DNA of 64,000 bases from contig CM077674.1 in NCBI GenBank assembly GCA_039707655.1, forward strand, positions 237,623,904 through 237,687,903, in the 5' to 3' direction. The stretch comes from Elymus sibiricus. Taxonomy: Eukaryota > Streptophyta > Magnoliopsida > Poales > Poaceae. The stretch's first letter is position 1; every line of letters starts with the position of its first letter. The position numbers and the translations under genes were made by a program. Below the pieces are notes generated by a model. The model saw nothing but the letters and a program-made list of their open reading frames with translations. It did not search any database and was not told the DNA's origin. This document shows positions 34,601 to 44,715 of the stretch, in pieces.

Positions 34601-35022
34601 CAACAAAGGTCTACAAGAAGAAAGGTTGCGTAGTAGACATCACCGTGCGGGTGCCATCTCGTGTTTTTAGCACCGTGGGCCGGCGCGTCACGCTCGTCGC
34701 ACGTCGGCCTTGGCGAGTGTCCTTCCGTGGCATTCGCCCACACCGTCGCCCTGTCGTTAGATGCTAGGGCGGCGGGGTCACGGTTCGCGCCCGTCCAGAT
34801 CGAGTTGCTGTGGTGACTGTGGTCACCAGTGCGTGGAGGGGGATCTGGCGCACCATTCTGGTGCGTTTCGCCCGCCCCGCCCGTGTTGGTCGCGGCGCCC
34901 GCAGCACCCGTAGCACCCATGTCACCCGCGTCAGTGGCACCGCCTGTGTCACCGGCGGGTGTCTGTAACGGGCGTTTTGGGGTCGGCGGAGCCACAGAAG
35001 CGCCCTTCTGCTTGGGCGCCAT
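31624..35022 (-). pseudogene. Gypsy gag, split by a solo LTR
   Basis: ATG 35022 (MAPKQKG) lies 94 bases inside the 5' LTR end and opens an Ala/Gly/Thr-rich N-terminus to 34643. The frame resumes at 32969 in the correct phase once the solo LTR and one duplication copy are removed (QDPPPPPRQNAGEQ). The conserved core ELPEKYDG-type, PAEFLSIYT and FPLVLKPNMRSWL lies near 32100-32285, followed by YIQRFSRVHRNIPNV (near 31980). It matches the gag at 2652-3895 in order and wording. Several frame changes and stops (near 32900, 32790, 32510, 32300, 32030) make it a pseudogene. Confidence 0.8.
32975..34642 (+). repeat. Solo LTR (1,668 bp) inside the gypsy gag
   Basis: It starts TGATACGTCTCCAACGTATC and ends GTAGACATCA. 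Flanks are CTGTG (32970-32974) and CCGTG (34643-34647), a 5-bp duplication with one substitution. TATAAATT lies at 33344-33351. No internal domain or second LTR is present, so recombination between the two LTRs of a full element removed the rest. The family matches the truncated LTR at 12161-13178. Confidence 0.9.
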
Positions 35023-35091
35023 GGTGGCCAATGAAGGTGGCTACGACGCGCGAAACCTGGAGATTTAGGTTCGAGCAAGCACGCAGTGAAA

Positions 35092-35115
35092 GCCCCCTGC
35101 CTGGCACGCCAAAGA
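35092..35115 (-). other. Primer-binding site of the minus-strand gypsy
   Basis: Reading on the minus strand, TCTTTGGCGTGCCAGGCAGG follows the LTR end. It differs from the array site (TCTTTGGCGCGCCAGGTAGG) at two positions. Confidence 0.65.
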
Positions 35116-35990
35116 TGTCGTGCGGGGAACGACCATCTATGGGGCCAGAGGCCCCATTGTGTTCGGCGGGGGGGAGCGCGTGCTACCTCACCCGAAGAGC
35201 AGAGTCACCAGGGATCACGCATGCGCACGGGAGACCAGTTTTTACCCAGGTTTGGGCCGTTGTGAAGCGTAATACCCTACTCCTATTTTTGTGGTATATC
35301 TGGTGGTTGAGCTCGAATACAATGTTGGATCTCTTCCAGGCAGGTTGCCAGGGTGGCTGGCTATGCTCGCGTAGATGAGCTTTGGGGTGTGACCGTGGCT
35401 AACCTCCCTACTTGTTGTCTCGGTCCTCCTTTTATAGTGCCAGGGGTAACCACAGTGGCAAAAAGGACATTTGTAGGTTGATTAGAGAGGCTATAGTGCT
35501 ATCATACCTAACCCTGACAGGGTAGGACAAAAGCAATGAATGCGCCGTAGGTGTCACGTTGCGGAGCACCCCGACAAGCTTGCATATGCCAGCTGGGCGG
35601 ACAGACCAGCTACCTTGTATTCACTTGACACGCTTCTGGACGAGTGTCATTCGCCATGCTTCATGTGTTGGAGGAGGCGCCACATGTCCCGACAAGTCCT
35701 GTTGCCGTGCCTGCCCGCTCGACACCTCAGGGATGGGACGTGAGTCCCTCGCTGTGGTGGAGCGGTGGCTGCGCCCTTGCCGGGGTAGGCCTGGCTTGGC
35801 CTAGTGCGGTCTTCTCCTCTGCATCCTTTGACGTTCTTGGTGAGGCGTGCTGGTAATAGCCTTGGTTGGTTGGTTGCTTGTCTCGCTGCCTTGACGTCGC
35901 GTGCCGCATTGGTCTTGGGTTGCCAGGGTGCTACTACTGTCTGCGCACAAGTTGGGGGTACGAGGCACCCCTGGTTCTCGTGCACCGACA
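35116..35990 (-). repeat. 5' LTR of the minus-strand gypsy (875 bp)
   Basis: On the minus strand it starts TGTCGGTGCACGAG and ends CGCACGACA. TATAAAAGGA lies at 35427-35436 (minus). The AGTTT duplication follows at 35991-35995. Confidence 0.85.
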
Positions 35991-36162
35991 AGTTTGTTGC
36001 CTAACATTTTTAGCCTTGTGCTTCCTTGTCATATAGGTTGTGTTCACCTAGTTGCATATCTAGTGAACCCTATTTTATCCACTTAACCCTAAAATTGTCA
36101 AGTAAGATTAAAATTTGTAGTCTCTCATTCACCCCTCTCTTCGACCGTATCGATTCTTTTAA

Positions 36163-36175
36163 TTGGTAGCAGAGC
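36163..36175 (+). other. Primer-binding site of the host copia
   Basis: TTGGTAGCAGAGC differs by one base from the initiator-Met type site TTGGTATCAGAGC. It marks the end of the split LTR near 36161. Confidence 0.8.
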
Positions 36176-36213
36176 CTCATGCTCTAATTTAAGGTTTTAC
36201 CACCTTTGATGAT

Positions 36214-38373
36214 ATGGGCGATCTAGGGAATGAGGGTGGTGAACTACCACTTGCGGGTCAAAACCTACCCGCCGCCGTGGTCACGGCACTTGTTGCTCCG
36301 GTCGTTGACCCTTCCGCCCCCATTAATCCAGGAGCCCCCTTAGCCACAACCGACATTCTTTTTCAATGTTTGCGGACCTCAAAACCACTATGTTGAAATA
36401 AGTTCACTCCTCGGTCAAGGAGGAAATTGATGCTCGCCTAAAGCCCCCGACATCCACATCTAACTCATTTGATCCAAATGTGGTTCATGATGTGGAAGAC
36501 TCGAGAGTACCTCTTGCATCCCCGGCTCACACCCAAGTATAATGTTGTGGAACCTTTTTTATTCACCTCAACCTCTGCAACACCCTCACATTAATCCTGT
36601 TGGGCCTCTGCCCCCTTTGAAAGCTAACGCGTTTGCTAAGTGGAAGCTAGATATGAAGTCTCACATTCGTAGTGCATCTACGCAACTATGGTGGATTGTG
36701 GTCAATGGATTCAAGCCTAAGGATCCGACTAATCTCACTCCAAGAGAAGCGGTTCATGGTCAACTTAATGCTACCTCCCACAACATGCTGCGCAATGCGG
36801 TGACCGATGACTATAGTGACTCCATTGCTCTTCTCAAGACCACCAAGGAAATTTGGGATTTCCTTGAGGAGGCCCTTGAACGCGATGAAGCAATTAGAAG
36901 ATCCTAGTTGGCTTTGCTCAAGCAAGTAGTCAACCTATTTGTGAGGAATGAGGGTGAGACCGCGGAAGAGGTGTATCGAAGGTTGAAGTCTCTTGTGCTC
37001 AACTTAAGAACCTTTGGGTGCACTTGGGCTAATGATGATTTCATTAAGGACAAGTTTATGGATGCTATGGTTCTCATAGAACACACCATGGTTATGATGA
37101 TACATCAACGCCCGGACTACCACAAGTTAACCGCGGCACATGTTGTATCCACTTTCTCCACTCATGTTCTTTTGGATACCAAGTCCAAGAAGACCTTTGC
37201 CATTTCTCAAGCAACCAAGAATTCCAATCTTGCTTTGAAGGTTAAGAAAGTTGTTGCTCAACCCTCAAGGGAAGAAGAAGTGATTGAAGAGAATGGTGAA
37301 GAGAATGTTGACACATCTTGCTCGGTAAATGATTTTGCAGAAGACTTGACTCTCTTAGTCAAGAAATATTCTGGGACCATGGCAAACAAAGGAAAAATCT
37401 TCAAGGTAGATCGTTTGGACAAAGAAAGTGCTACAATTGCGATAGTCCAAGACACTTTGTCCATGATTGCCCATATGAGAGACGTGAAGACAAGTCCGAG
37501 AAGCTTGTGCTCAAGAAGAAGAAGTTCACCAAGTTCACCAAGAGGAAAGATGACAAGGCTCTTGTCCATGAGGAGTACATGTCTGGAGATGAAGATGACG
37601 GTGATGATGATAATGTGGGCACGACCGCCATTGCCGCGCATGCCACTACCTCCTCCTCCAACACCGGCCTCTTCGACTCTCCCAAAGAGGACAAGCCCTT
37701 CACTCATCGATGCCTCATGTCCAAAGAGGTAAAAACAAAGTCCAAATCTTGAAAACCTGCCAACCATACTCCCAATGTCTCATGTGAGATAGTGGAGGAT
37801 GAGTGTGACGTTGGTGTGGATAATGATGAGGAATTATTGATGGCTTTCAGGAAAACTCTTCATGGTAAAGCTCGTGCTCGTTTTGGCGATCTCCTTAAGT
37901 CACTTGCCGAACGTGATGACTTTATTGAGAACGTTGAAAACCTCCTCATAGAGGAAAAAGAGAGAGTCGAACAACTCGAGCACGAACTACTTGAAGAGAG
38001 TGTCATGAGAGAATCACTTGAGGAAGCCTTGGCTTCTCATCAAATTGACTTTGTTAAAACCAATGATGCCTTGCAACTTGCTCTTGAAAACAAAGATGCC
38101 CTTAAAGTTAAGGTTGAAAAACTTCTAGTTGATCATACGAGACTTGTTGAGGAACATGAGCTCCTTGTGACTAGTTCCAAGGTTGTCAAAGGTGACCTCA
38201 TTGCACACATCGAGTCTTATGCTCAACTTAAAGCTACAACCATTAAGGCACTTACTTCCGTTCCTCATATTGATTTGAATGATGAATCTTGTCCGGCTAA
38301 CTTTGCTCATGATTGCACTTCTCTTCAAGAAGAGAATAAGAAGTTGAAAGCCCACACTACAAACTTTGCTCTA
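36214..38373 (+). pseudogene. Copia gag of the host element, broken and 3'-truncated
   Basis: ATG 36214 opens the frame. Seen in order: an N-terminal variable part with a frame change near 36370 and TAA near 36402; the gag core (LKANAFAKWKLDMKSHIRS near 36617, then WDFLEEALE near 36856 with TAG 36905-36907); a CCHC knuckle CYNCDSPRHFVHDC near 37423-37465, read in a shifted frame; a Lys-rich then acidic stretch; and a long coiled-coil region (37840-38370, heptad-like, Leu/Glu/Lys rich). Codon use and gag type match the large copia families of Triticeae. Similarity stops near 38373. Confidence 0.75.
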
Positions 38374-38690
38374 TTCAGTGACAAAAAACCTCGTGACAAA
38401 ATAGGAAATGTTGCCGAAAATCATTTTCTGTGACGGTCAACTATCACGAGGTGTTTTCCTCTCGGGGCAGTGCCCTCTACAACTTTGGCGATGTTCTGGC
38501 GTGATTTTGGGTGACAATATTGGGCGTCAATATGCATATCCATTTTTAGGGACGGTTTGTAATGTCACATAAAATGTTGAGCATCGCAAACAATCTTGAA
38601 ATATAATATGAAAATAACTGATTCTTTTTGAAGCTGACTAATCTGTGTTGAAAGTCTATGTAGATATTTTCTGAAAGTAGTCAATCTAGT
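38374..38690. other. Unassigned spacer with inverted CCTCGTGA / TCACGAGG
   Basis: GACAAAAAACCTCGTGAC (38381-38398) and an inverted partner TATCACGAGGTGTTTTCC (38442-38459) can pair. No gene is seen. Removing the LTR-like element at 38691-52927 and one CTAGT joins this stretch to the island at 52933. It could be one end of a Mutator-like element, unproven. Confidence 0.4.
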
Positions 38691-40719
38691 TGTGATGCCC
38701 CCGATTTGATCATGCACTAATCATACACGCAAGTGTACACGATCAAGATCAGAGACTCATGGGAAGATATCATAACACAACTCTAAACACAAATTAAAAT
38801 AAAACAAGCTTCATATTACAAGCCAGGGGCCTCGAGGGCTCGAATACATAAGCTCGAATACAAATGAGTTAGCGAAAGCAACAATATCTGAGTACAGACA
38901 TAAGTAAACAAGTTTGCCTTAAGAAGGCTAGCACAAACTGAGATACATAGAACGAAAAGGTGCAGGCCTCCTGCCTGGGAACCTCCTAACTACTCCTAGT
39001 CATCGGTGTCCTCCACATAGTAGTAGGCTCCATCGGGGTAGCAGTAGCCATCAGCGGGATCGTCGAACTCCTGGGCTCCGTCATCTGGTCACAGCAATCG
39101 AGTATAGGGGGAAAGGGGAGCAAAGCAGCGGTGAGTACTCATCCGAAGTACTCGCAAGTCTTACACAGAACTATACTAAGTATGCATCATTTTCAAAGGG
39201 AAAGGCTGTATCTATGGACTGTACTGCAGAATGCCAGAATAGAGGGAAGGCCTAGCTTATCGAAGACTAGCATCTTGCAGCATCAGAAGAGAGTAGAGCG
39301 TCATGTAAAAGTAACAATAATATATATATATATAAGTAACGCCCAGAGATCCTTCCCCGACTCCCTGCGAGAAAGCAATCCCGGAGCCAACATTTCCATT
39401 TCATCATCTCAAGTATCCAGTTCTGGTTGTATAGATCGAGATACAACTCTAAGCGTCCATTACCGTGGACACGGCTATTCGAATAGATTAAACTTCCCTG
39501 CAGGGGTGCACCAACTTTACCCAACATGCTCGAGCAACCTTGGCTGGACACACTTTTCCGGGTCATGCCCGGCCTTGGCTGATTGACTCGCTGTAGTCCT
39601 ACTAGGTTCATTAGAGAGGCCAGCATGCCGGTCTAAACCCTATGTGCGCAGGGGTCTTGGACCATCGCCCTTTGCACTCCTGCACGTTGTGAGGGTGGCC
39701 CGAAGCAGACTACCACCCCCTTAATACAAGCGCGAGTGATCTCGTCCAATAGGGCACGCACCGTTAAGTCACTGACGTCAGATGAGCTTTCGGAGAATCG
39801 TACAACAAAGAGTGCCCATACTTATTCCCGCGCGGTGGTTAGTGCGAAAAAGGCCAGTGGCCTACTCAGATCAAATATCCAAACCCTTAGTGTCTTGGGA
39901 GAGCACGGCGGCGAGCAGTGATCCATGATCTGTGGTCCCGTCGTCCCATCTCGTGAACTTACAACAAGGGCTAAGAATGCCCGGTCATGCCATGTCATTA
40001 TCTTGTGGGTACCCTCACGGCCAACCCGACTCCACATCACTCACGGGTACCCTTCAGGGCTGACCCGACATCAACAGAGGACTGTAGTAAAAACCATGGT
40101 AACAGTGTGTCCATAACATCGAAGGGGAAATCCGAGGAATCACCCTTGACGGATTTCTACTCGATGTCATCGTCAAGATGAACCTGAAGGAATCACCTCG
40201 ATGGGTTCATACTTGAGGGGTTGCATGACAGAGACATTATCGGAGGTGGTGAAAGAGGAATCACCCTCGGTAACCCACAACTGACTAGCTATGCTACAGA
40301 GATGTCATCAGAAGTGCTAACGAGGTATCACCCTCGGCACTCGATAGTAACTCTGCAGAGTCGTACAACTAAGGGGTGTGCGGTGATGTGTCGGTCTCAG
40401 GCCATCAATCACGTAGATCGAGGCATTCAAAGATAAGCGGGGCAACAGGGACAAGGTGAGAGGGGCCATTGATGGATCACTAACCAACCTATACTAAGCA
40501 TATATGATACAGGTAAAGGTAACAATAGCAGGTTACAAAAGCAGGCTATGCATCAGAATAGGAGCTATCTACAACAGTAGAAAAATCTAATGCAAGCATA
40601 AGAGAGAAAGCATGGGCGATATCGGAATGATCAAGGAGGGGGGAATGCTTGCCTGGAAGCTCTGAGGCAAGTGGCTGGTCATCAGGGGCGTAGTCGGAAC
40701 CGGGAGCAGCGTCGGTCTC

Positions 40720-41644
40720 TGTCGGTGTAGTGAACAGGGGGTGTCCACTAACCTTTTGACACGCACCGGCAAGTTACAGCCTCCAAGCGGGAAGAGCATG
40801 GCAGAGAAGAAATCCACTTTCGAGACACATCTACGACCCAAGAATATTAAGGAAGCATTCAAATCAACGATGAGAAAACAGCAGACCAGATGCAGGAATT
40901 ACTGTAGCGCGACCCCGGCAAGCAGGCTTGTGTCAAGCGACAAGCCTTGCCGGGCCACATGCCCAGCGGCAGGCAAGCCAGCGGCAAGGCACAAGCCAGC
41001 GGCAAGCAAGCCAGCGGCAAGGCGCAGGCCAGCGGCAAGCCAACCATTACTTGTTGTACCTTCCATGTACAGCCACATGCAGAACCATCATGTACGGCCA
41101 CGTGGTTCATGCATAGCCACGTACATACTCACCACTAGAGAGATCTCCCAAGTACGTGTCAAGATTGACATGGGCTGGATATATGAGCGGTGGTGACTAT
41201 ACGAGCTACTTTCCTGGTGGCCGGATAGCAGCCGTGCACCCAAGCGGCGCATTTAATTCACTGTCAGTGATAAGGATGATCACGCTGTAGATACTTTCCA
41301 CCTCTCCTCTCCACTATTTGCCACTGTTTGTAACCCCTTCTAGCATATAAAAGGAGGCCCAAAGGCAATGGGAGGGAGGACCGGACATTCTGGACTCGGC
41401 CCAGTCTTGCATGTAGCTGCTGCGTGCTGTTCATAGCGCTCCTGAGCTAGGGTTCTAGTACACTCAATACACTCAAAGCAGGAGTAGGGTTTTACGCATC
41501 CGTGCGGCCCGAACCTGGGTAATTCGTTCGTGTGCTCGTCGTGCTGGTCGTTAGATCTGCTCTTTGGGCGATCCTCTCCCCCGCCGAACCGTAAAGGGAC
41601 CAACTCGCTGGTCCCATAGGTGATCGAGGATTCGTTCCCCGACA
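40720..41644 (+). repeat. Array LTR 1
   Basis: TATAAAAGG at 41346-41354 after GTAACCCCTT. LTR 1 differs from LTRs 2-4 at about five shared sites, for example ATATTAAG, GGCAGGCAAG, GCATAGCC, TGTTTGTAACC and GGCAATGGG. A minisatellite of CCAGCGGCAAG words spans 40961-41041. Confidence 0.92.
40961..41041 (+). repeat. Minisatellite CCAGCGGCAAGG/C in the array LTR
   Basis: Units of 10-21 bp based on GCCAGCGGCAAG repeat five times in the LTR upstream region. The same block lies 3,071, 6,142 and 9,213 bp further on in the other LTRs. Confidence 0.85.
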
Positions 41645-41867
41645 TCTTTGGCGCGCCAGGTAGGGGGTAGAGGTTGCGTGAACCTGATCAAGCGGTCAGC
41701 ACATCAGCTTCATCGTCATCGTCCATGACGACTCCGTTCTACTTACAGAAAGCTAAGTCCTAAAACTCTAATTATTCTCTGCGGTTTAGTCTTATCCTTG
41801 ATGGTATTTTTGTGTAACCTGTGCGCGAGGGAGCGCTCTTGAAACACTCTGCGCTCCTGATTGTTTT

Positions 41868-43205
41868 GGGTCCGCCCAACAACACAGATGCCGCTGCGAT
41901 TGTTCCAGGGCGTTAAACTCCCGAAGAGGCGGCGTTCTCGATGAGCTGCTAGACAGGACCCGATCCTAAGCGCCATCGACCAGAGCGTGCGCATTCGTGG
42001 AGTATTCCAGCAAGCGTAGGGATTAATTGCACAAAAATGCAATCGTTCGAGGAAAAGGCTATATACGTTTTATTTTCAGATTTCTGCGTAATCCCGTATG
42101 CTGAGGAACCTCCCTGGGGCTAGTCGCGCTCCTAATTGCCTCGAGTCCGCTCGACAATGTGTGCAGCAGCACTAAAACTAGGAAGGTAAATCTTTTCGGA
42201 GGCGGCGTTCCTGGCAAGCTGCTAAGGACCTGTTCCTCAAAGCGCTGCTGACGGGAGTGTGCGCACCGGAAAGTGTTCCGGCAAGCAAGGGAATTTTTGG
42301 CAGAAGTCAAGCTAAGATAATGATCAGTTAATCATAAGACCAGTAGCTAATTAACTTTTCATGCCGATGTGGCATTACACGCCCGAATCAGTGTTGCAGG
42401 TATACAGGTGGGCGATTGCTTCGCCGCGATCCCGGCAACGCTCGTGCCGGAAGCCGGCGTCGAGAACGTCAAAGTTCTCCGCCGAAGTTACAAGCATTCC
42501 CGGCAACGTCTTTGCCGGACGCTGGCGTCGAGAGCATCAGAGTTCTCCGCCCAAGTTATAAGCCTCCCCGGCAACATCCTTGCCGGAGGCCGACGCTAAG
42601 AATCTCAGAGTTCTTCGGCAAGAGATGAGCTCGGGGGCTGGCAGCGCCCTAGGAGTGATCTTCTTGAAGAGCTGTCGGTCATCGCCACGATCCTCGATAT
42701 TCGAGATGAACAGAAAGAAAAGCTAAGTTGCAAAGATTTATGACAATTACAATCCTCTTGCTGTCTTCACTTGCTTCTTACACCTACACGCGGAGGAGCC
42801 TTCTTGGGGCTAGTTGCGCTCCTACTTGCCTCGAGTCCGCTCGGCAACATGTGCAGCTGCGCTAAAACTGGGAAGGTAAACCTTTTCGGGAGGCGGCGTT
42901 CCCGGCGAGCCGCTAAGGACCTGGTCCTCAAGCGCCGCCGACAGGAGCGTGCGCACCGAGAAGCTTTCCGGCAAGCGTGGGTCGTCTTGATTGATTTTTC
43001 GTCCTTGTCCATCAATCTGCACGCGAAGGAACCTTGTCGTGGTCAGCCCGCGCTCTAGTTTCGCCTCGAGTCCGCTCGGCAAACTTAGCAGCTGTGTTCT
43101 GGCCCGGCGAGTCGCCTTGCCGGCAGCGGCACTTCCAGCAGGCTGCTAAAGACCCGCATCTAGCGCTCACAGCAAGTGTGCGCACCGGCAAGGTTTCCAA
43201 ACAGC
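41868..43205 (+). repeat. Four diverged ~150-bp repeats in the array internal domain
   Basis: Copies lie near 41868-42020, 42129-42292, 42823-42978 and 43069-43205. Shared landmarks in order are GAGTCCGCTCGGCAA, GAGGCGGCGTTC, GCTGCTAA, GTGCGCACCG and GGCAAGC. The second and third copies are closest. The arrangement repeats in domains 2 and 3 at +3071 and +6142. No frame is kept across copies. Confidence 0.75.
42430..42620 (+). repeat. Three ~64-bp tandem repeats in the array internal domain
   Basis: Units contain CCCGGCAAC, TTGCCGGA and GTCGAGAACGTCAAAGTTCT or close variants. CCGGCAA and TTGCCGG inside each unit can pair. They are followed by CTCGGGGGCTGG (42630-42641), a polypurine-tract-like word. 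Copies recur at +3071 and +6142. Confidence 0.75.
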
Positions 43206-43790
43206 GTAGGATACAAGATGTATGAGGACGGAATTAATCAAGAGGGGAAGCGAACATTCATTTAGCATAAAGAAACATGTTTTGCATACATAAAGATTGA
43301 TCTAACCAAGATAATCGCTGCTTTATATGTGCCATTGCAGCAACGGGTACGCAAAAAGTACTTTAGTCTCGGTGACTGATTTGTTCTCGGCGACGCGTGG
43401 CAACCAAGAAAGCCAAGGACGCCGTGCTAGAGGCCGGCAAGACGGCAGTGAGGCATTCGCAGTAGACGGCGGCAACAACAGAGATGAGCGTATGAATTGA
43501 GCACCGCACTCGCAGTACCCTTTTTGGGGAAGACTCGGGGGCTGGCTCTTCATCGCACGGTGTGGCACTCCCTTTTGGGCACACGACTCTTGCTGCCATC
43601 CTGCTCTGTCTGCCCAGACTGCCGACAAGCCCAAGGCACAGCAAATCGCAAGCTCTCTTTTGTCAACATCAGCATGCAGTAAAAGTCATGAGTGACGGTT
43701 ACTTCTCGCCATGCGTGTACTGGTGCGTGTCTTTGGGCCTAGCCCGGACAAACACTATGCACGATCGTCCGGCCCAGGCCCGGGGGCTCC

Positions 43791-44715
43791 TGTCGGTGTA
43801 GTGAACAGGGGGTGTCCACTAACCTTTTGACACGCACCGGCAAGTTACAGCCTCCAAGCGGGAAGAGCATGGCAGAGAAGAAATCCACTTTCGAGACACA
43901 TCTACGACCCAAGAATATCAAGAAAGCATTCAAATCAACGATGAGAAAACAGCAGACCAGATGCAGGAATTACTGTAGCGCGACCCCGGCAAGCAGGCTT
44001 GTGTCAAGCGACAAGCCTTGCCGGGCCACATGCCCAGCGGCAAGCAAGCCAGCGGCAAGGCACAAGCCAGCAGCAAGCAAGCCAGCGGCAAGGCGCAGGC
44101 CAGCGGCAAGCCAACCATTACTTGTTGTACCTTCCATGTACAGCCACATGCAGAACCATCATGTACGGCCACGTGGTTCATGCACAGCCACGTACATACT
44201 CACCACTAGAGAGATCTCCCAAGTACGTGTCAAGATTGACATGGGCTGGATATATGAGCGGTGGTGACTATACGAGCTACTTTCCTGGTGGCCGGATAGC
44301 AGCCGTGCACCCAAGCGGCGCATTTAATTCACTGTCAGTGATAAGGATGATCACGCTGTAGATACTTTCCACCTCTCCTCTCCACTATTTGCCACTGTTG
44401 GTAACCCCTTCTAGCATATAAAAGGAGGCCCAAAGGCAACGGGAGGGAGGACCGGACATTCTGGACTCGGCCCAGTCTTGCATGTAGCTGCTGCGTGCTG
44501 TTCATAGCGCTCCTGAGCTAGGGTTCTAGTACACTCAATACACTCAAAGTAGGAGTAGGGTTTTACGCATCCGTGCGGCCCGAACCTGGGTAATTCGTTC
44601 GTGTGCTCGTCGTGCTGGTCGTTAGATCTGCTCTTTGGGCGATCCTCTCCCCCGCCGAACCGTAAAGGGACCAACTCGCTGGTCCCATAGGTGATCGAGG
44701 ATTCGTTCCCCGACA
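43791..44715 (+). repeat. Array LTR 2
   Basis: TATAAAAGG at 44417-44425. Private changes include AAGAAAGC, CCAGCAGCAAG and CAAAGTAGG. No target duplication borders it. Confidence 0.92.

Larger units (their letters stand above)
26900..35990 (-). mobile_element. Non-autonomous Ty3/gypsy element with gag, protease and an antisense B3-like gene
   Basis: Minus-strand LTRs stand at 35116-35990 (5') and 26900-27788 (3'). The 5-bp duplication AGTTT is exact at 26895-26899 and 35991-35995. Internal order in transcription direction: primer-binding site, gag (split by a solo LTR), zinc knuckle, protease, then on the opposite strand a B3-like gene, then the polypurine tract. No RT, RNase H or integrase motif is seen anywhere between 27789 and 30460, so replication would need a partner element. 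Confidence 0.85.
15306..38373 (+). mobile_element. Host Ty1/copia element with a multiply split 5' LTR, 3'-truncated
   Basis: The LTR starts TGAAAGTGCATGTGG at 15306 and reaches the primer-binding site at 36163. Subtracting three nested insertions with their target duplications leaves about 1,330 bp of LTR: 15306-15476, 16982-17093, 26016-26899 and 35996-36161. Gag follows (36214-38373). Protease, integrase, RT, RNase H and the 3' LTR are missing. The base pairs before 15306 (CTCTC) cannot be matched to a right-hand copy. The sequence reminds me of the Maximus group, unverified. Confidence 0.75.
41645..43790 (+). repeat. Array internal domain 1
   Basis: It begins with the primer-binding site TGGCGCGCCAGGTAGGGG (41649-41666) and ends with the tract GCCCGGGGGCTCC (43778-43790). 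No coding frame of retrotransposon type is present. It differs from domains 2 and 3 at about nine sites, including CCTACTTGCC, CTTTCCGGC, GGTCAGCCCGCGC and CTCGGCGACG. Confidence 0.9.

Noticed and set aside
38374..38690. Mutator-like element end
   Set aside because: The inverted CCTCGTGA/TCACGAGG pair is suggestive but no 9-bp duplication, partner end or transposase could be found, so I left it unassigned.
40741..41196. 151-codon open frame repeated in every array LTR
   Set aside because: It lies in the LTR upstream of the TATA box, begins at a non-ATG codon and consists largely of the translated CCAGCGGCAAG minisatellite. Its persistence in all copies reflects the recent duplication, not selection.
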